From contig CM058233.1 of assembly GCA_030180135.1 (NCBI GenBank), positions 28,677,615 to 28,741,614 of the forward strand: a DNA stretch of 64,000 bases, in the 5' to 3' direction. The stretch is from Orychophragmus violaceus. Its lineage: Eukaryota; Streptophyta; Magnoliopsida; Brassicales; Brassicaceae. Positions 11,186-24,155 of the stretch are shown piece after piece. Positions within the stretch are counted from its first letter, which is position 1; each line of letters opens with the position of its first letter. The position numbers were made by a program, and so were the translations under genes. Under the pieces are notes generated by a model. That model ran no database searches. It was not told the origin of the DNA and was given only the letters and a program-made list of their open reading frames with translations.

Positions 11186-14100
11186 ATGAATATAAAAACC
11201 TTTTTTTGGAATCTCCGTGGTTTAAATGATACAGAGAAGCATAAGTCCCTTTTTTGGGTTAAATTTTCATAAGCCTCTTTTTGGAGCCTTTTTAGAAACC
11301 CACATAAAACTTCCTAATCTCTCAAATATCATGTCTAGTGTTTGCCCGAGATGGAATTTTTGCTCTAATCACTCAAAAGATGATGATGGAAGGATCATAG
11401 TTATTTGGAATCCTATAGTCTCGGTTCAGCTTCTAAATCTGTCCAAGCAATCAATAACCTGCTGAGTGCAGCCTCCTGGATCAGGCCCTTTTACGGTTAC
11501 TTCGGTTTATGCTTCCAATCAGGCTGAGGAGAGAACTGATCTATACGTGGAGCTTATAAACATTCACCAAGCTATTAGTCTAAACTCTGACCCGTGGATT
11601 ATTACTGGAGACTTTAACCAGATAATCCACTTCGCTGAAGATTCTCAACCAAGTACTTGCAGCTTATCAAATGCTATGATTGAATTTAAAGACTGCCTGC
11701 AGCAATTGGATATTCAGGATATCCGTTACCAAGGTCCTTGTTATACGTGGTCAAACAACCAGCCCGTAAACCCTATAGCCAAGAAGTTGGACCGAGTAAT
11801 GTCTAATACCAATTGGCTTCTTGCTCATCCTTTCAGCTTTACTACATTCCTGCCTCCTAGCAACTTATCTGACCATTGTCATGCCCTTCTTGATTTAGCC
11901 GTTCCCATCCCCCAAGCTGGCTCTAGACCATTTAAATTCCTGAACTTTTTAACCCTTCACCCCGACTTTGCCCAGACGGTTGAGACAGCATGGTTACAAG
12001 CTGGAAATGAAGCGTTTGATCTCTCTAAACTCTGCTTTAAATTCAGATCAATCAAGGGTTCACTTGAGAAACTAAACCGAGAGAATTTTTCCAAAATTCA
12101 GGAGAGAGTAAACACGACTAACGCTGAGCTTTTAGATGTGCAGGAACAGGTACTTTCTAATCCATATGGACGTTTGTTGGAGGAACAAAAGGAGTTAATG
12201 GTTAAACTTGCCCAACTGAGAAGCATCGAAGAAGCTTTTTTCAAGCAGAAATCAAGCATAACTTGGCTCCATGAAGGCGACTCAAATACTGCTTTCTTTT
12301 TCCGTTCGTGTGTTTCGAGAGCAGCTTTCAACTCGGTCCGTTTGTTTATCCTCCCTTCTGGTGTTACTATTACAGATCCGCTTCAAATGGGTATTCTGGC
12401 CGTCCAGCATTTCACTGCCATACTCGCTCCAACAGATTTGTCTCCTATTGCCATCTCTTCTAATTGGATCCAAGGACTTACAAATTTCAGATGTTCAGAG
12501 GAAGCAAAGAAAGCGTTCACAGCATTGCCTTCTCAAGATTTGATAACTAAAACGCTTCTCAGATTGAATCCCTCCAAATCCCCAGGTCCGGACGGGTTTA
12601 CCTCGGGATTTTACAAAGCTGCTTGGCTCATTATAGGGCAGGAAACTGCTCAAGCAGTCGAAACCTTCTTCCATACTGGTTTTCTGCCCACAACGGTTAA
12701 TGCCACAATCCTTGCGCTAGTTCCGAAGAAACCAGGTGCCTCTGCCATATCTGACTTCCGCCCGATATCATGTTGCAACACCATTTACAAAGCCATCTCA
12801 AAGATATTGGTATCCAAGCTGAAGCCAATTCTACAAGAGCTCATCCTCCCAAATCAAACTGCCTTTATCCAAGGTAGACTACTTATCGAAAATACTATTC
12901 TCGCAGCGGATATTCTTAATGGATACCACAAAGATAAAGGACCAAAAAGGATTGCGATACAAGTAGACATTGCCAAGGCTTTCGATACAATCAGATGGGA
13001 GTTTATTATGGCTAATCTTCGAGGTATTGGGGTTCCTGAAATCTATCTCCGTTGGATTTATGCTTGTATCTCAACTGCTTCCTTCTCGGTGGGCTTTAAT
13101 GGCTCGGTTCACGGTTATTTTAAAGGGAAAAGAGGAATTAGGCAAGGAGACCCTTTGTCCCCTTACCTATTTGTTATGGCGATGAATAGTCTATCACTGA
13201 TGTTAAATGAAGCCGCTGAGCAAGGGAGAATTAAGTACCATAAAGATTGTGAATCATCTAAGCTAACACATTTGTGCTTCGCTGATGATTTACTAATCTT
13301 TATTGAAGGCTCGTTAGAATCAGTTCAGGGTACTCTTCAAATACTAAGGGAGTTTGAAAAGCTTTCGGGGCTTGCCATCAGTGTCCAAAAGACTGCGTTT
13401 TTCCCTTGCGGCCTCGCTGCTCAAGAAACGGATCTAATCAGTAGCACTACGGGATTATCAAAAGGAACTCTACCCATCCGTTATCTAGGAGTGCCTTTAA
13501 CTACCAAGAAATTGTCAAAGATTCATTGTGTTCCTCTCATTCAGTCAATCAAAGGGAAAATGACAACATGGGCAGCTAGATCACTGTCTTTTGCGGCCAG
13601 ACTTCTACTAATCAAATCTGTTATCAGTGGTATCACACATTTTTGGTGTTCCAGCTTTATTCTCCCTAAGTCCATAATCAAAACCATCAATTCTCTATGC
13701 AATAGCTTTCTATGGAGTGGACAAATTGATCAGAGATATACTGCTAGAGTATCATGGGCAGTTGTTACTAAACCTAAATCAGAAGGAGGCCTTGGAATTA
13801 AAGATCTTGTTACCTGGAATTTGGCGTCGGCGATAAAAATGGTGTGGCTGTTGTTCTTTCGCAGTGGTTCGTTATGGGTTGGTTGGTTCAAGCATCAGAT
13901 CTTGAGAGGCTGTTTGAATAACTTCTGGAAAGTTAAAGAAAAACAGAGTCATCCCTGGTTAATTAACAAGCTCATCAGGATAAGGGACATTGCTTATAAT
14001 TGGATCAAAATAAAAGTAGGAAACGGTGCTAATGCTTACTTCTGGACAGATAATTGGTCACCCTTTGGAAGTCTGAACAAGGTTTTCTCTGGCGATCAAG

Positions 14101-14855
14101 CATTCAGGAGATCAATCCGTACTAATGCTACTCTTCGAGACCTCTTCTTAGAAGGAAATTGGGTACTCCCCTCAGCAAGATCAGAAATGCAAGTTAATGT
14201 CCAAGCTTTCATTACAACTATATCTCTTTCGACTGATCAAGACACTTACATATGGGCTCCGGGCGATACACCGACAAAGAACTTCAACACTGGCCACGTC
14301 TATTCCTTGCTCCGTGAGGAAACTGCTCTGGTACCTTGGGAGAAAGCAGTATGGAACTCATGAGGAATTCCCAGACATAGTTTCATGGTTTGGCAGGTGG
14401 TTCTGGACAGGATTCCGACTCGTACAAGGCTCAGAAGTTGGGGGATCCTACTCGATCCCATCTGTCTCCTTTGTCAAGCAGCAAATGAAGATCGCAATCA
14501 CTTGTTCTTTGATTGTAATTTTTCCTGGTTGATCTGGGAAATTACGGCCACCAGATGCGGTCTCTCTCCTTCTAGATCATGGAATTCAACAATTGAGCTT
14601 ATGCAAGAGTTAAGAGGCAACAAAAATCATAGAAGAGTAGTGTTACTAGCTTGGCAAGCAACTATTTACCTCATCTGGGGGGAGAGGAATGGCAGGCTTC
14701 ATCGAAGCATCTTCCGGTCGCATGATGATGTGCTTGCGATCTTGGACAGAACAATCAGAAATAGGATATCAGGATTTAGAAAGGATAATCCCAGAAAATC
14801 TTCTGAGATGATGCAATTTTGGCTTGCAACATCTTATCAGCCTGGACAGATTTAG
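11186..14855 (+). pseudogene. LINE ORF2: endonuclease, reverse transcriptase, zf-RVT; nearly open
   Basis: The first ATG (about 11188) gives MNIKTFFWNLRGLND, the endonuclease start, but a frameshift or stops lie between 11186 and 11465. From 11466 a 965-codon frame holds the rest of the endonuclease (WIITGDFNQI, SDHCHALLDL), the linker with WLHEGDSNTAFFF, and reverse transcriptase with NPSKSPGPDGFTSGFYK, FRPISCCNTIYK, AFDTIRWEF, RQGDPLSPYLFV and the catalytic FADD (SKLTHLCFADDLLIF near 13270). A stop at 14361 interrupts the C-terminal zf-RVT domain, which continues in another frame (14385-14855) with MVWQVVLDRIPTRTRL and CLLCQAANEDRNHLFFDC. RT looks catalytically complete; the protein as a whole is broken. 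Confidence 0.9.
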
Positions 14856-15182
14856 CACTCGAGCTAAGGTTTAAGCTCATCACTGAAAATTCACCATCAT
14901 CTTCTTTTCATCATCATCTCTGAGGATGCTCAGTTTCGAAGCTCCTCTGTTTCTCCGTCTAATCAATTTAGTGGTTGAGCATCTTAAACCAGTCTCACCT
15001 ACTTCCCGGTTTAAGGTTCAACTATTAAACAATTCAATCACGTGCTTCACTCTCATGGTTTAGGAATACATTAATATTATTGGGTTTCTTAAGGGGCTCG
15101 TTGTGGATTTTATAATTACTAAGCTTGGGCTATGTAAAACATTTTTATTCTTTTTATTAATCTAGAATATCCTTTAAAAAAA

Positions 15183-15193
15183 AACAAGTGGAA
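15183..15193. repeat. LINE target-site duplication, right copy
   Basis: AACAAGTGGAA, identical to 9185-9195. A further aacaagtggaa occurs by itself at about 15240. Confidence 0.8.
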
Positions 15194-16654
15194 GAATTCT
15201 GTAGAAAGCAAAGTTCAATATCTTAAGAATAGTTTATCTTAACAAGTGGAACTTGTGATATATAATATGGGGATCAAAGACCAATAATCACACCAAAAGC
15301 CCAATTAGTTTCCAAACAAAAAGAAAGGAAAAACAAAATGCAGAAACAAAAAAGAATTAGAGATATTTGGAAAACTCATAACAATGTATCCCATCGCAAT
15401 AAAATTTGGGGATATTGGCCAGAAAAATATTGAAGACCAAAATGATGAATCTCATATATAACATGAGCTTTGTCTCTCCTTCAAATAAACCAAAGTCACA
15501 CTTTTTAATTTTAAAATATTAGGCTCTTGAATACAACTATTGTTTTATTCATGTTCAGCCCGGTCTAAAATATTTTATCCGGGAGTAAAATCTACCGTAA
15601 TCATTTTTAAAATCCACCGAGAGTAAAATGCTTACAAGGTGGCTGCCACAGTCATTTGATATAAACGCAGTCAATGATAATTGCCGTTGAAAATCCATTT
15701 AAGTTATATTAGAATATCTCAAATTATAAACAAATCCACAAGATATATCTAAATTAACAAACAAATACAAACATAATTATTTCAACATATATTACTGAAG
15801 AGAGGATCACGTTTTTTTAAATCGGCAAATAAATTAAAAAGATGAGAAAAATAATAAGTTTAGGGATTCACGTATTGAGACGATTTTGGATCTATCAGAG
15901 AATTTTTTTTGGATCCTTATATGTTGAAATAGATTTTCTGTTCGGTTTCGGATAGATTTGGTTCTTAATATTTAAATTAAGAATTTTATGGATCGGTTCC
16001 AGTTCATTTTTATTATCCAAAAATAAATCTTTGAAACTACCATATATCACAAAACTATTATCCGAGAAAATAAAAAATTAAAATGACTTATAAAAATTAT
16101 GTCCGGAAACCTGGATAAAAATATGTTTTCAATACCAAAATGTCTCATAATACTCAAAAACAACTAATACACCTAATATTGTTGGATCATTGAGATGTCT
16201 GATTAAATATCAAATAATAACTAAAACATAACCGAAACCCACATGTATAAGAAAGCAATACCCAATAAGTAAAATTAGTCATATCCGAGCTTAATCCGAA
16301 CCAATTTTCGGGTCTTTTCTGATTCGAGTTTCTGAATCCAAATTTTTTGCCCAAACATAGAAAAATAAATCAGTATTTTATTTTGAAAACAAAATTCATA
16401 AAGAATATATACTTAATATAATATAATATGATGAGCCTTTAATTGTAAAAAACTCTGGACGGTTTAAGTATATGGTATTTGCGCAAGGAAGACAACATAA
16501 AAAGTACAAAATATAAATTAAGCAAAAACAGTAGAATACAAAAATGCACAGGCATACCATGCCTAGAATAAAAATATGTCACATCTATATTCTCATTTTG
16601 TGATGATTTTTTGCCTAATTTTTGGAACTCAAGAATTTGTGCTAAAGCTCAATA
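15194..16654. other. AT-rich intergenic DNA
   Basis: No gene or clear element border seen. Contains scattered TTCGGAT-like motifs (15935-16020) and short AT-rich ORFs only. Confidence 0.5.
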
Positions 16655-16885
16655 CTAGGAAAGGATGTTTGGGTATCCATTCGGATTCGGTTCGGGTTAG
16701 TTCGGGCTTAGGGATTCTGGGTTTGGCGAAATATAAACCATTCGGGTATTTTTTATATCAGGTCGGGATCGGGTTCGGTTTGGATTCAGATTTCGGTTCA
16801 TGAGTTTTCGGTTTAATTCGGTTACTTCGGGTTATTCGGGGTTTAAACCAAGTGGTTTATATTAGAAGAAGACATATATACTTTT

Positions 16886-16965
16886 TGATAGACATATCCA
16901 TTGAGGCTTCTCTCTATTGTTACTATCTCACAGTAGCACAAATACGAAACTGGCCTATCTCACAG
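16886..16965 (-). repeat. Short duplicate of hAT coding sequence
   Basis: The stretch with atccattgaggctt...tctattgttactatctcacagtagcac matches 17975-18050 inside the hAT transposase, and part of it (ctcacagtag) is repeated again just downstream. TTAGAAGAAGACATATATA also recurs at about 16862 and 16988, with a variant near 17070. A local duplication of about 80-130 bp beyond the end of the gene. Confidence 0.65.
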
Positions 16966-17197
16966 TAGACCCAAAAAGAGACTTATATTAGAAGAAGACA
17001 TATATAGTTGAATTTGAATGTAAGTTAAACTAAGAGACGTGCATTCAAATTTATTGGACGAAGGCAGATTAGAAGAGGACATATATACCTTTTGATAGAC
17101 AACATTCTTGATAAAGTTACAATCCATACTCTGCAAAAAACAATCAGAATGTAAAAATACATAGATTGTTTCATATACAAATCAAGAGAAGAAAACA

Positions 17198-19503
17198 CTA
17201 CATACCTCTCTCAATTTCATCCATCATCTGAAATTCTTCTTGAATTTGTTCCTTTGTCATCAATACTTTTTCAAGGACACAAATATCAGCCTTCATCCAT
17301 TGCTCTTCACAAATTAATACTTCAATCATATAGTAAGTTAAACAACTCATGTATGGATCTAAGACCCTACCACTAGTGCTAAAGCACTTTCCGATGACAC
17401 ATATGAGACTTGCATTACAAGTAGATCCCGAGCCATATCCGATAAAAGATGAAAGGCTGAACCGTGACGTTTCCACCAAGACAATACATCATATTCAACT
17501 CCTTTCAGCAGTTTCGGATTCGCAACAAGTTCCTTTAGATATTTATCCAATTCGTCTAATGGATCTTCAACTCCTATCTTATCTAGAAACTCGTTATACA
17601 CATACTCCATCTTCTCATAACCCGAGTGTTTTTTTAACCAAATTCGTTGTGTCCACATCTCGATTATGGCCACTTAAAGATGATGACTGAGAAGACTATG
17701 ATGACTACAAATTCCTTTTATTGAACCTGTCATTGTACTCTTTAAACATTGACCTAGAAGGAGATACAATGAGTCATTCATCACTCTAGCTTCTACGCTA
17801 TCTGTTCCATGCAACTTCTCAAAACACATCTTGGCGAAATTCAACTTTTTCCTAGAATCAAATAAACTAGAAACAATCAACATCATATTGATGTCCTTCA
17901 TGCCATCCCAATACTTTCTAAACTTGTCCAACATCACATTTGCCTTTGACTTCAACCCTTCAACTTGTCCGGTAGCATATCCATTGAGGCTTATCTCTAT
18001 TGTTACTATCTCACAGTAGCACAAATACGAAGCTGGCCTATTGGTAGTAGACATTACCAAAGTTCTTTCATAAAAGATGAATAGTAATTCACTTAAGTTG
18101 CTCACTTCATTTCAATCATATGCATCTGCATGTTCAATCCCCTTCTCCCTGTTAACAAATTCCAAGAAGTGGTCAAATAAAGCTTATCCTCTAGTTTCAT
18201 CTTGTCAAAAGCTACCCTGAAGTTAAGTGCTTTATCCAACATTGTATACTTGGAGTTTCACCTAGCCTTAACATCCAAAGGCAGATAACCTTTTTTTACC
18301 CTTCATGCATCAACTTTCTTCTCAAAAGACGTCATCTTATTAGTGTGTGATCTAACATATATGATTCTGTTCCATATAGCTTCCACAAGTTCAGAGACAT
18401 CAACCAAACCTTCCGGCACAATGAGGTTGATAATATGCGCGCAACATCTAACGTACAAGTAATCCCCATCTAAAACAAAAGCCTTAGTAGATACTTTCTT
18501 GAACTCATGTTGAAAATCCCTAAGACCTGAAGCATTCGCTGTTGCATTGTCAACAAAAATTGTAAACACTCGCTCTATACCCCAATCAGCCAGACATTCA
18601 AGAAGAACAATGGAAATAGTGACGTACTTGAAACCTATGATCAGTTTCTTCATCTCCTAGTTTCAATCAATGAAATGGGGTTTGATCACCATATAACTTG
18701 CACCTCAATAAATGATCAAGAATAAAAGAAGAGTAATCAGATTAGTATGAAGAGAAAAGAAGACTAACGAGGTGAAATAAGCCAATATGCAAGCATATTG
18801 TTATTAGCAGAGAGATTTGAAGTAGATTATTAAATAATAGGTTCTTCAAACGCCTAAATAACCTACTTCTCACAAGATAATACATGTGGTTTGAGAAACC
18901 CAAATACCAGTTGTTAGGGAAACACGTTGCTTGCTAGTCGGGAACCATTTCTTCAGAGCATCTTTCTTCTTGACATACATAGCCATTCTCTGGTAGCAGT
19001 TCTTCTTGAATCGGTGTGTATAGTTTTACCTTGAAAAAAATGCATAGAAATGGAAAGAGAATTAGATTTAAAGACATATAAAAAGAACATCAAAACAACT
19101 TAAAAAAACTTAAACTCTATAAATTCAGTAACTGCTAGACTAACCTTCTTGCAGAAGTGTTTCCACGCCACACTTTCAATGAAAGAAAGTGCCAGCTCTC
19201 CTAACACAAGCATTTCTTTGGATGCTTCCCTGAAAACAGCCTCTAACACCTTCCATGACTTGGCTAGTCCATCTTCAGTGATAATCAGTTGAATGTTATG
19301 CTGACTTTCTTTCCATGCTTTAGGCTTCTTGCATATGAGAAGTTGGTTTGAAAGGCCTGTTGTGTCATTTTATGATTTACATGCCATATGTGTTTTTGTA
19401 ATAGTGACATAATGCTTTGTCTCAATTATTCTCTAATCGCGTGAAACTCTCCTAAACAGATGATCTCGGGTCAAGTATCTTCATTACTTTCGTTGGCTGA
19501 GAA
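17198..19503 (-). pseudogene. hAT transposase (RICESLEEPER-like), C-terminal and central part
   Basis: Read on the minus strand from the CACTA border. A BED-type zinc-finger region comes first (ALCHYYK and NDTTGLSNQLLICKK near 19330-19450), then FREASKEMLVLGELALSFIESVAW (about 19160-19240), then KKKDALKKWFPTSKQRVSLTT (about 18930-18980), then SYMV, IGFKYV, and ERVFTIFVDNATANASGLRDF and YVRCCAHIINLIV (18653-18303). A DUF4413-like RNase-H-fold segment (17674-18105) and the hAT dimerisation region (LLVMQVSYVSSESAL, STSGRVLDPYMSCL, LICEEQWMK; 17673-17198) follow. Multiple frameshifts and stops; inactive. The N-terminal part appears to lie beyond the nested insert at 59393-60052. Confidence 0.85.
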
Positions 19504-21798
19504 CACTACAAGAAAACATGGTTTTTGCGACTGCATTTTTACTCGCAAAATAGTCATTAAACGCGGTTATACGACTAAAATGCGACTAAATATGGTAGTT
19601 ATAAATCCATAGTCGCTAAATTGCGGTCGTAATAATTGTTGGCAAGTTACAACTATTTTTGCCACTAACATAGGTAATTGTAAAATAGATGTAGCGTTGT
19701 CGGAAATATAAAGACTAATTTGGCTTCAGTTGTGCGACTAAAGACATAATCTAGATGCAGTCGGAGAAATGTAGTCACCTAGTAGTGGTTAAAATAAGTG
19801 ACCAATGGCCGACTATTTTGCGACTGCTCAATGTAGTCACAATGTAGTAGTAAACTTTGGCGACTAATTGGCGACTTGGTAATGACTAGGTCAACGACTA
19901 TTTAGCGACAAATTGGAACATCCAAATACGAATATGGTACTGATTCGGCCACTACTTTTCGACTATTACGTGACTGTCTAATAATCGACTAATTTACCGA
20001 TTATATAACGACTAACAATAAAATCCAAATATGATTATGGTAAACATTTTGATATTAATTAGGTACTATTTAACGACTATGTAGCGTCTAATCGAAACTT
20101 CTAGATTCGTTTATGGTACTGTCTTGCTGACTATTGTCTGACTGCCTAATATAGTCATAACTTAGTTGTAAGAAATGATGACTACTTAACGACGGTTTAA
20201 TGACTAAATAACGATTATTAAGCGACTACATGGAAAATCCAGATTTTCTGATGGTAAATATTTAGCGACTATTTTGTATGTGTAGTGCGAGTAATTGACG
20301 ACTGTTTAGTGGCTTTTATTCGTAGAAATAATAATTAGGATTATTTTCATTTTCGATTTGGTAATTGGTGATACCGTAATTTGAATGGTACAAGAAATGT
20401 AACAGACATTTGCTTCAAAATAACATTGGTAACATGTATACACAAACGATCTACATACGTAAACTCCAACATTTAGTAGTTGCCAAATCATATCCCAAAC
20501 ATTTAATAAGTTCAAGAGACAAAGATAAGTAACCTACGAAGCAGATGGTGTTGTTGTTTTATTTTGAGATACCTTCATGTGCTCTTGGTGGGCCACAACG
20601 CTGAAAAGTGTCTAGGCTGCTTGCGCTTGCACATTATAAGATTTTTTGTCAGGCTTTCGACTTCATCAGGATTTACTCGTCCATCGTTCTTAGTGGTCTG
20701 TGACAATTACAAACAGTTAGAGAAAACAATTAAAATAAAGAACGTGAGATGACTTTATAAACATGGATTGTGAAAATGTTACTTTACCTGAGGAAAGAAG
20801 TTGTTATATTCATTTGTTGAGATCTCCCGATGTCGTAGTTCTTTTAAGTGCTTCTGCAGTCCTTGTTATGCTAACCATGTCTTTCATATGTCGTTCATAG
20901 TTTTCCTCACAAAATGTTTTAGAAGAAAGTTATGAATGGTTTGGTCATATCTCAAATGAGACAAACACTATCTTGTAAATGCTCATCACCTCTAACTTAG
21001 CAAAAAAAATTAATGAGTTAAACAGAGACGTCAAACTCAATTGCGTGCTAACTATAAGATTAACATCCTAACCATCAGACTCTAACTCATCAAACACTCA
21101 TTAAAAAAAATAACCAACTTACCCAGACTGTGGATACCATATTGAAGCTCATAGAGGAATATATGAGTCGTTTACAGCCTGTAGAACCTAAATTAATTGT
21201 TCCACACAAGCAAATCACAAGTAAATCATAAGAAAACCAATAATCAGATTCAAAAGCTGTCCCGTTTCAAAAGCAAAGCAAAGAAGAAGAAAACTAGACG
21301 ATTTAACACACACTCAAACGTCATATCTTACCTGTAGATGTAGGCATCATATCCTAGAAGGTTTTGTGATTGAAAGATTCAAGGAAGATTTTGAGAGGGT
21401 CGATAGGGTTTCAGCCAAAGTTAGCGATGAAATTGAGAGTCTCGAAGAAGAGATTCAAAGAAGAGATATCAGTTTGAGATGGGTGGGCATAGAAGAGGAT
21501 TCAAAGAGAGATTAAAGAGATGTTTCGAAGGAGATTTCTGAAAAGGGCAAGAACTTAATAAAATAATGGTTTGACTTATTTGATGATTTTTGGAGACTTT
21601 TTCGAAAATGCTTGGGTATAGGCGGGTAGTTGAATGTCTTGGACTATAAAATTGGGTTTTGGTTTCCCAGATTAATTTGGAATTTGTTTTTGAATTTTGA
21701 CTTACCTGTAGGCGTAACGTAGTCGTAATATATTCATTTTTATTGTCTATATTTTTTTTTTAATTTAAACTTATCTATTATACTTTAGTAAAAACGTA
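19504..21798 (-). repeat. CACTA-Y 3' end region (TAGTCGC subterminal repeats plus conserved segment)
   Basis: 19504-20300 is packed with GCGACTA / TAGTCGC motifs and relatives, the likely transposase binding repeats. 20340-21780 is non-repetitive and conserved with 22690-24150. On the minus strand near 21290-21550 it looks like a CT-rich 5' leader, possibly the start of a second element gene, but I could not build a product. No intact CDS. Confidence 0.75.
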
Positions 21799-24155
21799 CA
21801 CTACAAGAAAACAACGTTTTTGCGACTGCACTTTTAATTGCAGAATAATCGTTAAACACTGTTTTACGACTAAATTACAACTAAATATAGTAGTTGTAAA
21901 TCCATAGTCGCTAAATTGCATAGTCGTATTAATAGTCGGGAAGTTACAACTATTTTTGCGCCTAACATAGGTATTTTTTAAATAGACGTAGCGTTGTCGG
22001 AGGATATATGGACTAATTTGCAACCATTTGGCTTCAGTTGTGCGACTAAAGACATAGTCCAGATGCAGTCGGACAAATGTAGTCACTTAGTAGTCGTCAA
22101 TTGAAGTGACCAGTTGCCGATTATTTTGTGACTGAACAATATAGTTACAATGTAATAGTAAATATTGGCGACTAGTTGGCGACTTTGTAAAGACTAGGTC
22201 AACGACTGTTCAGTGACTAATCGGAACACCCAAATACGTTTATTTTACTATTGCGGCCACTACTTGTCGACTATTACGTGACTGTCATATATAGTCACAA
22301 CGTAGTCGTAATATATGGGGACTATTTGGCGACTGTTTATTGAATAATTTACCTATTATATGACTACTAATATGAGAATCCAAATATGATTATGGTAAAC
22401 ATTTTTCTATTTATTAACGACTGCGCAGCGTCTAATCGAAATATCCAGATTCAATTATTGTGCTGATTGGCTGACTACTGTCTGACTGTCTAATATAGTC
22501 ACAACTTAGTCATAAGAAATGGTGACTACTTGACGACGGTTTAATGACTAAATAACGATTATTAAACGACTATTCAGAAAATCCAGATTCGCTGACGGTA
22601 AATATTTAGCAACTACATTGTTTGTGTAATGCGAATAATTGAAGATTGTTTAGTGAATTTTATTCGTAAAAAATAAGAATTTATATTATTTCATTTTCGA
22701 TTTGGTAATTGGTGATACCGTAATTTGAATGGTACAAGAAACCTAACAGACATTTGCTTCAAAAATAACATTGGCAACATGTATACTTATGTGAGCATGT
22801 AGACACAAAAGATTTACATACGTAAACTCCAACATTTAGGAGGTGTCAAATCATATCCCAAAAAATTAACAAGTGCAAGAGACAGTGATAAGTAACCTAC
22901 GAAGCAGATGGTGTTATAGTTTTAGTTTAAGCTTCCTTCAATTGCTCTTGGTGGCGACAACACTGAAAAATGTATGTGCTGCTTGCGCTTGCCCACTAAA
23001 AGATTTCCTATCAGGTTACGACTCCATAAGGATTTACTCGTCCATCCTTCTCTGTGGCCTGTGACAATTACATACAGTAAGAGAAAAACAATTAAATAAA
23101 AAATATGAGATGACTTTATAAACACTGATTTTGACAAATGTTACTTTACCTGAGGAAAGATGTTGTTATTTTCATCTGTTGAGATCTCCCGAGGTCGCAG
23201 TTCTTTACAGTGATTCTGCAGTCCTTTGTGATGCTAACCATGTCTTTCATACGTCGTTGATAGATCTCCTCAACAATTTTTTTAGAAGAAAATTAAGAAT
23301 GATTTGGCCATGTCTCAAATGATACAAAAACATTCTAGTAAACCCTCAGACACTCGAACTTAACAAAACAAATTAATGAGTTAAGCAGAGACATCAAACT
23401 CAATTGCATGCTAACTATAAGATTAACATCCTAACCATCAGCCTCTAACTCATCAAACACGTATTAAAAAAAACAACCAACTTACCCAAATTGTGGAGAC
23501 CATATTGAAGCTCATAGATGAATATATGAGTCATTTACAACTTGTATAACCAAATTAATTTTATAAAACCTGCAAACCACAAGTAAATCATATGCAAACC
23601 AGTAATCAGATTCAGAATTTGTCTCGTTTCAAAAGCAAAGCAAAGCAGAAGCAAACTAGACGGTTTAACTCACACTCAAACTTCATATCTACCTGTACAT
23701 GTATGCATCGTTTCACGGTGAGTTTCGTGATTGAGAGATTTAAGGAAGCGTTTGAGAGAGTCGATAGGGTTTCAGACAAAGTTAGCGATGAAATTGAGAG
23801 CCTCAAATAAGAGATTAGAAGAAGAGATATCAGTTTGAGATGAGTGGGCGTAGAAGAGGATTCAGAGAGAGATTAGAGAGATGATTCGAAGGTGATTTCT
23901 GAAAAGAGGAAGAACATAATTAAATCAGGTTTTGACGTATTTGATGATTTCTAGGACACTTTGTCGGAAATTCTTGGGGTTAGGCGGTAATTGAAATGTG
24001 TTGGGCTATAAAATTGGGTTTTGGTTTCCCAGATTAATTTGGAATTTTTGTTTTGAATTTTTACCCACTTGTAGGTGTAACGTAGTCGTAATATATTCTT
24101 TTTTTATTGTCTCTATTTTAAAAATTAAAACTAATCTATTATACTTTAGGAAAAT
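21799..24155 (-). repeat. CACTA-X 3' end region, diverged duplicate of 19504-21798
   Basis: Runs from the CACTACAAGAAAACAACG terminus through subterminal TAGTCGC motifs (to about 22640) and then parallels 20340-21780 line by line (for example TTGGTAATTGGTGATACCG in both). It ends in the shared text ctattatacttta before the next conserved block. This makes an apparent head-to-tail duplication that is better explained by nesting of two related elements. Confidence 0.75.

Larger units (their letters stand above)
9196..15182 (+). mobile_element. Near full-length LINE (non-LTR retrotransposon)
   Basis: Contains ORF1, ORF2 with endonuclease, reverse transcriptase and zf-RVT, a 3' UTR and a short A-run (15176-15184). 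It is flanked by the 11-bp direct repeat AACAAGTGGAA at 9185-9195 and 15183-15193, the target-site duplication expected of target-primed reverse transcription. About 6.0 kb. Several stops and frameshifts in both ORFs make this copy inactive, but the duplication and long RT frame suggest a fairly recent insertion. Confidence 0.9.

Noticed and set aside
19504..24155. Simple tandem duplication of a 2.3-kb unit
   Set aside because: Each unit starts with a CACTA terminus and the sequence after each continues in two different places (24160 and 50338) that match each other, so nesting of two elements explains it better.
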